Positions 1-5,863 of a stretch of 8,557 nucleotides of DNA are shown here, one piece after another (position 1 is the first letter of the stretch; the number at the start of each line of letters is the position of its first letter). The notes beneath the pieces are model-generated. The model had not been told where the DNA came from. It searched no databases and saw only the letters and a list, made by a program, of their open reading frames with translations. The position numbers and the translations under genes were made by a program. The DNA comes from Gammaproteobacteria bacterium. GTDB lineage: Bacteria; Pseudomonadota; Gammaproteobacteria; GCA-001735895. Where the stretch lies: contig JAPUFZ010000395.1 of assembly GCA_027293245.1 (NCBI GenBank), forward strand, positions 1 to 8,557, given 5' to 3'.

Positions 1-2
1 TC

Positions 3-230
3 CCATTTATAACGCCTGCCACCAATGGTGTAACAGCGCTTTGCCTGGAACCGCATGATCTCTGGATATCGAAGGCGGTAGCGGGCAGGCCCAAGGACAT
101 GGAGTTTTGCAAAGCCCTGATCGAACGAAATATTGTAGAAGTAAAAACCTTACGGCAGAGACTGGAGAAAATAGAGACCTTGAATCCGGCGATAGAGAAG
201 CAGGTTTCGAGTCTCATCCCTGATGCATGA
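3..230 (+). CDS. C-terminal fragment of a DUF6036-type nucleotidyltransferase-like protein (5' end outside window)
   Basis: An open frame runs in from the left edge and stops at TGA 228-230, giving 75 residues with no start visible. The segment CLEPHDLWISKAVAGRPKD (about residues 14-32 of the fragment), followed by EFCKALIERNIVEV and a helical, charged end, resembles from memory the C-terminus of DUF6036 proteins, which are described as nucleotidyltransferase-like. The catalytic part, if present, would lie upstream and is not seen, so neither activity nor substrate can be judged. The reading frame is on the same strand as rnr and ends 113 nt before it; a promoter-like sequence in the gap suggests separate transcription. 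Such genes are often accessory and some nucleotidyltransferase-like proteins belong to toxin-antitoxin pairs, but nothing here shows that. I am confident that it is coding and moderately confident of the family. Confidence 0.6.
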   Translation, partial: PFITPATNGVTALCLEPHDLWISKAVAGRPKDMEFCKALIERNIVEVKTLRQRLEKIETLNPAIEKQVSSLIPDA

Positions 231-246
231 GCCAACATAAAACTAG

Positions 247-320
247 TTGTTCGGCTTTCTGAAAACGCGATAAAATTTACCAGTCGCCCTGTAGTCCCCG
301 GTCCCGGCTTTCTATATACT
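247..320 (+). promoter_or_regulatory. Candidate sigma70 promoter(s) for rnr
   Basis: The 113-nt gap before rnr holds two promoter-like arrangements. The first is TTGTTC (247-252) with TAAAAT (271-276) at an 18-bp spacing. The second is a good -10 hexamer TATACT (315-320) with only a poor -35 about 18 bp upstream (GTAGTC, 291-296); it would give a leader of under 20 nt. Both are matches by eye to the consensus and either, both or neither could be used. No tRNA gene is present in this gap. Confidence 0.3.
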
Positions 321-343
321 CGCGATCTTTACACGGAAACTGT

Positions 344-2641
344 ATGTCCAAAAAAGCCCCTCCACCCTCCAGCGATCCTTTTGCCGCGCGCGAAAGCGAA
401 AAATATGAGCAGCCGATTGCTAGCCGGGAACACCTGCTGAATCTGATTGAGTCCTATTCTGTACCGGTGCCCCAGGAGCAGATTGCCGACTCGTTAGAAT
501 ATTTCGATGAGGTACGTATCGAAGCCCTGCGCCGACGTCTCAATGCCATGGTACGGGACGGGCAGCTGTTTCGTAATCGGCGTGGTGGTTATTTGAGCTT
601 CGATCACATGGACCTCGAAAAAGGAACTGTACAAACCCATCCTGACGGCTTCGGGTTTCTCACCCCTGAATCAGGCGGCAAGGATATATATTTGCCGGAG
701 CGGCAAATGCGCAAATTGATGAATGGTGACAAGGCAGCGGTCAAGATTGCCAGTTATGATTCACGCCGTGAACGCAAGGAGGGCACCGTGATCGCGGTAC
801 TCGAACGCGCGCATCAAAGCGTGGTCGGGCGGTTTCACCACGAAAGTGGTATCGAATATGTAATTCCCGATGATAAACGCCTGACGCAGGATATTTTGCT
901 CAATCGCGATTTCGGACATAGCGCCAAAGGCGGAGATATCGTCGTCGTTCGTATCAGCGAATACCCGACTCAGCATACCCAACCGATCGGAATTATAGAA
1001 TCGGTACTGGGGCAGGACTATGCACCGGGTATGGAGGTGACCATTGCATTGAATACGCATTCAATTCCGCATCAGTGGAATGCGGGCGTATTGGCTGAAG
1101 TCGAATTACTCACCGAGCGCGTGGCTAAAGCCGATAAAGCCGGGCGCAAAGACTTGAGCAAGCTTGCGTTTGTTACCATCGATGGTGCAGATGCACGCGA
1201 CTTTGATGACGCGGTATACTGCAAACCGACCGATAACGGATATCTGCTATATGTCGCGATTGCGGATGTCGCACACTATGTGAATATCGATTCATGCGTG
1301 GACCAGGAAGCCAGTCTACGGGGTACTTCGGTTTATTTTCCGGGCGAAGTGGTACCGATGTTACCGGAGATACTGTCAAACGGCCTGTGCTCACTGAATC
1401 CGGACCTGGACCGTTTGTGCCTGGTGTGCCGTATGGATATCAGTCTGCAGGGTTCGATTAAAAGTTATGAATTTGTCGAAGCCGTGATCCATTCGCAGGC
1501 CCGGTTAATTTACGACGATGTCGCGGCTGCGATCTTCGAAGCCGGGAGTCCGGCGAGTGACACACTAAAACGCGTATTGCCCGATCTCGAAAACCTCAAA
1601 CTGGTCTACCAGGCTCTCGCCCGGGCGCGGCAAAAACGTCATGCAATCGAATTTGAAACGCGTGAGGTAGTATTCAAATATAACCAGCAGCGCAAGATAG
1701 AGTCGATCGAGCCGGGCCAGCGAAATGAAGCCCACCGGTTGATCGAGGAGTGCATGATTGCTGCGAATATCAGCGCGGCACGATTACTGAAGCAGCATAA
1801 AATTCCCACACTCTACCGGATTCACGCGGGTCCGAATGCCGACAAACTGCTAAACCTGGCCGAGTTTTTATCGGGTTTTGGCATTAGCTTGACACCCGAG
1901 AGTCCAACACCGCAGGACTATGCCAGGGTGATTGATGCAATCAGGGGCATGCCGGAGTTTGCGATGATACAAACTGTCATTCTACGATCGCTGTTACAGG
2001 CCAGTTATAGCCCGGATACCAAAACCGGACACTTTGGGCTGGCCTTACAGGACTATGCTCATTTCACCTCGCCGATTCGGCGTTATCCTGATCTGCTCGT
2101 GCATCGTGGCATCAAACACTGGATTCGATGTGCCAGATTGGAAGGTTTCAAATACGATCTGGCAGGCATGACCAGCCTGGGCGCAAGCTGCTCACGTTAT
2201 GAGCGACGCGCCGACGACGCCTCACGCGATGCGGCAGACTGGTTGAAATGCGAGTATCTGCAAAAACGTATCGGTCAACAGTTTAACGGCATAGTCACCG
2301 GGGTTACCAGTTTTGGCCTTTTCGTGCAGCTTGACGACCTGTTAATGGATGGGCTGGTCCACGTCACCGCATTACCAAGAGACTATTATCAGTTTGATCC
2401 GGTTCGCCACCGGCTGGTAGGCGAAATGACTAACCGCAGCTACCAACTCGGTGATCGCTTGTCGGTCGAAGTCGCGAGGGTTGATATGGAAGACCGCAAG
2501 GTCGACTTCAATTTGATCTCGAGACTGGGAGAACACAAAAATAAGAGGAAAAAAGCAGGTAAAACCGGCAAAGCTAAAGTTTCAAAGCGGAAAGTGCGGG
2601 CCACCGGCAAATATTCCAGAAGGGCAGGAAACAAAAAATAG
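344..2641 (+). CDS. rnr: Ribonuclease R (3'-5' exoribonuclease, RNB family)
   Basis: RNase R degrades structured RNA processively from the 3' end, including rRNA and mRNA, and takes part in RNA quality control and trans-translation. The 765-residue protein shows the family layout: an N-terminal winged-helix-like region (about 25-90, with LLNLIESYSVPVPQEQIAD), cold-shock-type RNA-binding domains (about 95-250), a catalytic RNB domain (about 268-595), an S1 domain (about 646-728, starting FNGIVTGVTSFGLFVQL) and a lysine/arginine-rich tail (730-765). Metal-binding acidic residues are present in IDGADARDFDDAVYC: D280, D286, D288 and D289, equivalent to D272, D278, D280 and D281 of E. coli. The motif HFTSPIRRYPDLLVHR at 573-588 is intact. 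The protein is somewhat shorter than E. coli RNase R (813 aa), mainly in the basic tail. The winged-helix region and the basic tail favour RNase R over RNase II. A weak GGAA (335-338) precedes ATG 344. It lies 4 nt upstream of rlmB and the two are probably cotranscribed. Confidence 0.97.
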   Translation: MSKKAPPPSSDPFAARESEKYEQPIASREHLLNLIESYSVPVPQEQIADSLEYFDEVRIEALRRRLNAMVRDGQLFRNRRGGYLSFDHMDLEKGTVQTHPDGFGFLTPESGGKDIYLPERQMRKLMNGDKAAVKIASYDSRRERKEGTVIAVLERAHQSVVGRFHHESGIEYVIPDDKRLTQDILLNRDFGHSAKGGDIVVVRISEYPTQHTQPIGIIESVLGQDYAPGMEVTIALNTHSIPHQWNAGVLAEVELLTERVAKADKAGRKDLSKLAFVTIDGADARDFDDAVYCKPTDNGYLLYVAIADVAHYVNIDSCVDQEASLRGTSVYFPGEVVPMLPEILSNGLCSLNPDLDRLCLVCRMDISLQGSIKSYEFVEAVIHSQARLIYDDVAAAIFEAGSPASDTLKRVLPDLENLKLVYQALARARQKRHAIEFETREVVFKYNQQRKIESIEPGQRNEAHRLIEECMIAANISAARLLKQHKIPTLYRIHAGPNADKLLNLAEFLSGFGISLTPESPTPQDYARVIDAIRGMPEFAMIQTVILRSLLQASYSPDTKTGHFGLALQDYAHFTSPIRRYPDLLVHRGIKHWIRCARLEGFKYDLAGMTSLGASCSRYERRADDASRDAADWLKCEYLQKRIGQQFNGIVTGVTSFGLFVQLDDLLMDGLVHVTALPRDYYQFDPVRHRLVGEMTNRSYQLGDRLSVEVARVDMEDRKVDFNLISRLGEHKNKRKKAGKTGKAKVSKRKVRATGKYSRRAGNKK

Positions 2642-2645
2642 TTCG

Positions 2646-3392
2646 ATGAGCCAGTCCTGTATTTACGGTATCCACGCGATTAGCAAGCGACTCGAACGCT
2701 CGCCGGAATCCTGTGTCGAACTGATCTGCAGCGAAGGACGCAATCCCCGGCTGCTATCGATAATCGATCTCGCCAGGCAATGCGGCCTGACGGTTCGTTT
2801 TGAATCGAAACAGGTGCTCGATAAACTCAGTGACAGTCAAAAACATCAGGGCTGCGTGCTCAAAATTATAGCCTCAACTGGCAAGGCACTGACGCTGGAA
2901 GAGTTAATACAGAATATCCAGGATCGATCCCTGATCCTGGTACTGGACGGATTGCAGGATCCGCATAACCTGGGTGCCTGCCTGCGTAGCGCCGATGCCA
3001 GTGGAGTCGATGCAGTCATTATCCCGAAGGACCGTTCGGTTAAGCTTAACCCGACGGTGCGAAAAGTAGCCGCCGGTGCCGCCGAAACTGTGCCCCTGCT
3101 TGAAGTAACCAATATAGCCCGATGCCTCAAGGAATTGAAATCAGCGGGTGTCTGGGTCTATGGCGCCAGTGGCGAGGCCGAGGCACTGGTCTATGATTTT
3201 AAATTCGATTCGGCGGTAGCCCTGGTGATGGGATCGGAAGGTGATGGACTGCGTCGATTAACGCGTGAACAATGCGATCATTTGATGCGATTACCCATGC
3301 ATGGCGCGCTCGAAAGCCTGAACGTATCGGTCGCTACAGGCGTTTGTTTATATGAAATTTTACGTTCAAGAATGGCTTGCAGCCAGGCCTGA
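2646..3392 (+). CDS. rlmB: 23S rRNA (guanosine-2251-2'-O)-methyltransferase RlmB (SpoU/TrmH family)
   Basis: RlmB uses S-adenosylmethionine to methylate the 2'-O of G2251 in the peptidyl-transferase P loop of 23S rRNA. The 248-residue protein begins with the typical MSQSCIYGIHAISKRL and an N-terminal substrate-binding domain (about 1-75) containing the family's KHQG element (66-69). The SPOUT catalytic domain follows with all three trefoil-knot motifs: motif 1, DGLQDPHNLGACLRSADASG (101-120, with N108 and R114); motif 2, VMGSEGDGLRR (194-204, with E198); motif 3, LPMHGALESLNVSVATGV (216-233, with N226). The length is close to that of E. coli RlmB (243 aa). The start lies only 4 nt after the rnr stop. 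The nearest purine-rich stretch, AGGA at 2626-2629, is about 16 nt from the ATG, too far for a normal ribosome binding site, so translation is probably coupled to rnr. The rpsF promoter candidate overlaps the 3' end of this gene. Confidence 0.95.
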   Translation: MSQSCIYGIHAISKRLERSPESCVELICSEGRNPRLLSIIDLARQCGLTVRFESKQVLDKLSDSQKHQGCVLKIIASTGKALTLEELIQNIQDRSLILVLDGLQDPHNLGACLRSADASGVDAVIIPKDRSVKLNPTVRKVAAGAAETVPLLEVTNIARCLKELKSAGVWVYGASGEAEALVYDFKFDSAVALVMGSEGDGLRRLTREQCDHLMRLPMHGALESLNVSVATGVCLYEILRSRMACSQA

Positions 3393-3405
3393 GCTCGGGT
3401 AGAAT
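3377..3405 (+). promoter_or_regulatory. Probable sigma70 promoter of the rpsF operon
   Basis: TTGCAG (3377-3382) and TAGAAT (3400-3405) are separated by exactly 17 bp. The -10 matches consensus at five of six positions, and the -35 only at TTG. The -10 is followed by a GC-rich discriminator (CCGCGG, 3406-3411), as is common at stringently controlled promoters of translation genes. The -35 lies inside the end of rlmB and the -10 just after its stop codon. The predicted start near 3412 would give a leader of about 105 nt before rpsF. This is inference from sequence only. Confidence 0.55.
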
Positions 3406-3428
3406 CCGCGGCTCTTAAATCGCGTTAG

Positions 3429-3451
3429 AGTAATCGCCAGCCCGGATTATT
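3429..3451 (+). promoter_or_regulatory. rpsF leader hairpin, possible S6:S18 autoregulatory site
   Basis: AGTAATC (3429-3435) can pair with GATTATT (3445-3451), giving a 7-bp stem with one G-U pair and a 9-nt loop, GCCAGCCCG. The loop ends in CCG. In many bacteria the bS6:bS18 complex represses its own operon through a leader hairpin carrying a conserved unpaired CCG that mimics its 16S rRNA site. A second small hairpin, CCAG (3480-3483) with CTGG (3489-3492), lies nearer the start codon. There is no T-run after either, so they are not intrinsic terminators. I did not align this to the known motif, so its role is a hypothesis. Confidence 0.3.
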
Positions 3452-3517
3452 AAATTCGCTTAACTCCTTGCTCCACAGACCAGCAGTTCTGGGGGCATTT
3501 AACCCAAAGGGAGAAGT

Positions 3518-4027
3518 ATGAGGCATTATGAAATCGTGTTTCTGGTCCACCCTGACCAGAGTGAGCAGGTGCCTGCGATGACCGAGCGTTATCGCAGCAT
3601 GATCGAAAATTCCGGTGGTGTCGTGCACCGCGAGGAAGACTGGGGTCGTCGCCAGCTTGAGTTTCCTATCAAGAAAATTCATAAAGCACACTATGTGTTG
3701 ATCAATATCGAGTGTTCGCAGGAAATCCTAAACGAAATTGAAAGCGCTTTCCGGTTCAACGATGCGGTGCTGCGCCATTTGACGCTAAGCTGTAAGTCGG
3801 CAGTTACCGAAAAATCGGCGATGATGGTAGAAGTCGAACGCGAAGAATCAGCCAAAACAGTGGATCGCAAACCAGCGGCAAGAACTGAGACCAGGTCAGA
3901 GACCAGCGCTGAAGCCAGGCCTGCTACAGGAGCCGGGGCCGAGTCAGAAACCGATAGCGATGTCAATGTAGTTGCTGATGCTGAAACTGACATTGCTACT
4001 AAAACCGTTGACGAAGGAGTTCAATAG
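3518..4027 (+). CDS. rpsF: Small ribosomal subunit protein bS6 with extended acidic C-terminal tail
   Basis: bS6 binds 16S rRNA together with bS18 on the platform of the 30S subunit. Residues 1-100 match the E. coli protein closely: [20 protein letters not shown] at the N-terminus, [20 protein letters not shown] (41-60) and [11 protein letters not shown] (78-88). The total of 169 aa compares with 131 in E. coli. The excess is a low-complexity tail (about 101-169) rich in Ala, Glu, Thr, Ser and Asp, with 17 acidic against 8 basic residues; only one basic residue occurs after position 134. The protein ends in DEGVQ and not in the Glu-Glu end that RimK extends in E. coli. A good ribosome binding site, AGGGAG (3508-3513), sits 4 nt before ATG 3518. 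It is the first gene of the operon and is followed after 2 nt by rpsR, with no priB between them as in enterics. Confidence 0.97.
   Translation: MRHYEIVFLVHPDQSEQVPAMTERYRSMIENSGGVVHREEDWGRRQLEFPIKKIHKAHYVLINIECSQEILNEIESAFRFNDAVLRHLTLSCKSAVTEKSAMMVEVEREESAKTVDRKPAARTETRSETSAEARPATGAGAESETDSDVNVVADAETDIATKTVDEGVQ
3887..3906 (+). repeat. Short tandem direct repeat in the rpsF tail
   Basis: GAGACCAG occurs at 3887-3894 and again at 3899-3906, a period of 12 bp, which keeps the frame and encodes the similar peptides ETRS and ETSA. It lies in the low-complexity part of the bS6 tail. In-frame duplication by replication slippage would explain both the repeat and the length of the tail. Confidence 0.55.
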
Positions 4028-4029
4028 TC

Positions 4030-4263
4030 ATGTCACGTTATTTCCGTCGTAAACGTTTTTGCAAATTTACTGCCGAGGGTACCGTTCAGATTGATTACAA
4101 AGATCTGGAGACCCTGAAAGAATATATAACCGAAACCGGCAAGATTGTTCCCAGTCGTGTTACGGGTACCAAGGCCAGGTACCAGCGTCAACTGGCGACC
4201 GCTATCAAGCGCGCTCGTTTTTTGTCATTGTTGCCGTATACCGATCAGCACAAGCTGAAATAA
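4030..4263 (+). CDS. rpsR: Small ribosomal subunit protein bS18
   Basis: bS18 is a small basic protein that forms a heterodimer with bS6 and binds 16S rRNA in the 30S platform. The 77-residue sequence has the family signature throughout: [17 protein letters not shown] at the start, [23 protein letters not shown] (22-44) in the middle, and [19 protein letters not shown] (46-64) followed by [11 protein letters not shown]. Length agrees with E. coli bS18 (75 aa). An AAGGAG (4014-4019) lies within the end of rpsF, 10 nt before ATG 4030; this is somewhat far, but the conserved N-terminus fixes the start. With only 2 nt between the rpsF stop and this ATG, translation is probably coupled, which suits equal production of two partner proteins. 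Confidence 0.97.
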   Translation: MSRYFRRKRFCKFTAEGTVQIDYKDLETLKEYITETGKIVPSRVTGTKARYQRQLATAIKRARFLSLLPYTDQHKLK

Positions 4264-4298
4264 GTTATAAGTTTAGATAAACCAGGGGAGTTGTCACG

Positions 4299-5237
4299 AT
4301 GTTGACACTCGCAAAATATGCTTTAAAAGGACAGTACCAAGCCGCTACAGTGGTCGGTATTCTGGCAATAGTCGCGGTTTTTTTCCCGCTGGTTGCCGGA
4401 ACGACATTCATCAGCGCGCTGGTCACCACCGTATTGATCGTGATGTCGGGTGCACTGGTTGGTTTAATTATTCTGACCCAGGGTACGATCTCGGGTTTGA
4501 AGGCCATTATCGTATCGATTTTGGGTATTACACTGGTGACCTGGATCGTACTGAAAGCGCCGTCATTGGGCATTTCGATCGCGCTGGCGCAGTGGTTGCC
4601 GATAGTGATTTTGGCACATACGCTGAAAAGCACCAAATCACTGGCAATGATGATACTGGCAGGTGCGGCACTGGCGACAGGCGTTGCCGGGATACAGTTT
4701 TACGCTGTGCCCGATCTCGAAGCCGAATGGTTAACAGTGATTCAACTGTCGATGGAGCAATTGCAGGGGAATCCGGCTTATAGCAGTGTGGTTGTGCGGG
4801 ACAATATCCAGTTATTCGTTCACTGGATGGTTTTACTGATGGTTCCGGCCATGTACCTGCTATTTGTATCGATCCTGCATTTATCACGCTGGTTACAGGC
4901 CAGGGTAGCGGGATCAGACGGGTACAACCAGGAGTTCCGGGCTATCGCGCTGGGAAAACCGGCTGCGATATTCGCAGTAGCAGTGCTCATTTTGAGCTTC
5001 TGGTTAAATCAGGACTGGATTAGCAGCATGGCTTTAATCGTGATGGCTGCTTTTTTGTACCAGGGTGTGGCGGTAGTTCACAGCCGGGCAGTCAGAAGTA
5101 AATACAGGGCATGGATGATAGGATTTTTCTATGCATTGCTGTTGTTATTTCCACAGGTCGTGGCACTCACCTCGATCGTAGGAGTAATTGATAACTGGTT
5201 GGTATTTCGTAAGAATCGAAATATCGAGTCAACCTAA
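4299..5237 (+). CDS. Polytopic inner-membrane protein, DUF2232/YybS-like, of unknown function
   Basis: This 312-residue protein is strongly hydrophobic, with about eight or nine likely membrane segments (roughly 14-32, 35-60, 67-85, 90-107, 113-133, 171-195, 220-237, 241-260 and 271-296). A less hydrophobic, partly charged stretch lies at about 136-170, with a soluble loop at about 200-218. There is no signal peptide and no catalytic motif that I recognise. Position between rpsR and rplI, size, and the ending VIDNWLVFRK match, from memory, the DUF2232 membrane proteins found at this place in Pseudomonas and related bacteria. ATG 4299 is preceded at 8 nt by a strong ribosome binding site, AGGGGAG (4284-4290). 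The gene begins 35 nt after rpsR and stops 18 nt before the rplI start, so it is part of the ribosomal protein operon. Its function is unknown; family assignment is moderately sure, and being a real gene is almost certain. Confidence 0.8.
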   Translation: MLTLAKYALKGQYQAATVVGILAIVAVFFPLVAGTTFISALVTTVLIVMSGALVGLIILTQGTISGLKAIIVSILGITLVTWIVLKAPSLGISIALAQWLPIVILAHTLKSTKSLAMMILAGAALATGVAGIQFYAVPDLEAEWLTVIQLSMEQLQGNPAYSSVVVRDNIQLFVHWMVLLMVPAMYLLFVSILHLSRWLQARVAGSDGYNQEFRAIALGKPAAIFAVAVLILSFWLNQDWISSMALIVMAAFLYQGVAVVHSRAVRSKYRAWMIGFFYALLLLFPQVVALTSIVGVIDNWLVFRKNRNIEST

Positions 5238-5255
5238 TTGAAAAGAGGAAATCCG

Positions 5256-5708
5256 ATGGAAGTTATTCTTTTGGAAAATATTGAAAATCTGGGTTCACTG
5301 GGCGATAAAGTTTCAGTGAAATCGGGATTCGCACGCAACTATCTAGTCCCGCATGGCAAGGCCAAGATGGCCACAGCCGCTAATCTGGCTGAATTCGAGG
5401 CGCGTCGTGTGGAACTTGAAAAGGCAGCGACGGATACAATGAATGAAGCCCATCTGCGACAGAAGGCGATTGAAGCCCTGGGTACGTTGGAGTTAACAGC
5501 GAAGGTAGGGTCCGAAGGCAAGTTATTTGGTTCGATTGGCCTGGTAGACATTGTTGACGCCATTTCTGCGGCCGGTGCAGTGGTTGAAAAACGCGAAATA
5601 CGGATGCCCGATGGCGCGATACGAACTACCGGTGAGCACCAGATCGATATCCATCTCCTCACCGATGTCGACACTTCGGTGACAATCTCTATCGTTGCTG
5701 AAGAATAA
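5256..5708 (+). CDS. rplI: Large ribosomal subunit protein bL9
   Basis: bL9 binds 23S rRNA at the base of the L1 stalk and spans outward from the ribosome, helping translation fidelity. The 150-residue protein has the N-terminal domain signature (MEVILLENIENLGSLGDKVSVKSGFARNYLVPHGKA over residues 1-36), a long charged connecting helix (about 40-75) and the C-terminal domain, with GKLFGSIG at about 88-95 and DGAIRTTGEHQIDIHLL at about 123-139. Length equals the family norm (149 in E. coli). The frame is open upstream to a TTG at 5238, which would add six residues. ATG 5256 is preferred because it yields the conserved MEVILLE start and has AGAGGA (5244-5249) 6 nt upstream. It is the last gene of the operon, and a strong terminator follows 51 nt later. 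Confidence 0.97.
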   Translation: MEVILLENIENLGSLGDKVSVKSGFARNYLVPHGKAKMATAANLAEFEARRVELEKAATDTMNEAHLRQKAIEALGTLELTAKVGSEGKLFGSIGLVDIVDAISAAGAVVEKREIRMPDGAIRTTGEHQIDIHLLTDVDTSVTISIVAEE

Positions 5709-5759
5709 TTTTAAATAGTAAATTTTCTGCTATTTGCCGGCAGGAATCGTATCAAATCA

Positions 5760-5786
5760 AGGCTGTCTAATCATGACAGCCTTTTT
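5760..5786 (+). terminator. Intrinsic terminator of the rpsF-rplI operon
   Basis: AGGCTGTC (5760-5767) pairs perfectly with GACAGCCT (5775-5782) across a 7-nt loop, and the 3' arm runs straight into five T residues (5782-5786). This is a textbook Rho-independent terminator on the plus strand. A weaker AT-rich hairpin, AAATAG (5714-5719) with CTATTT (5731-5736), lies just upstream and could be a 3'-end stabiliser or chance. Confidence 0.92.
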
Positions 5787-5796
5787 CATGATGAAG

Positions 5797-5832
5797 TACA
5801 TACCTATCTTGCTCCAAACATATTATTATGAT
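5797..5832 (+). promoter_or_regulatory. Candidate promoter region for dnaB-alr
   Basis: The terminator before it means that dnaB needs its own promoter. The AT-rich run TATTATTATGAT (5821-5832) contains several hexamers one mismatch from the -10 consensus (TATTAT at 5821 and 5824, TATGAT at 5827). No good -35 is placed 16-18 bp upstream of any of them, and TTGCTC (5809-5814) is too close. The region is a likely promoter site, but the exact elements are unclear. Confidence 0.25.
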
Positions 5833-5863
5833 CGGCCCATGACGATAAATCCCCCGAGTCGAT

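Noticed and set aside
3691..3993. Minus-strand frame of 100 codons opposite rpsF, rich in Ser/Ala/Val
   Set aside because: Its composition is explained by the reverse complement of the Ala/Glu/Thr/Asp codons in the bS6 tail; rpsF is certain.
4265..4636. Minus-strand frame of 123 codons opposite the membrane protein gene
   Set aside because: It is a shadow of a strongly hydrophobic plus-strand gene with a good ribosome binding site; it has no recognisable domain and no binding site of its own.
5238..5255. TTG start adding six residues to bL9
   Set aside because: The conserved MEVILLE N-terminus and the well-spaced AGAGGA fix the start at ATG 5256; the extension would begin directly after the preceding stop and would cover the ribosome binding site.
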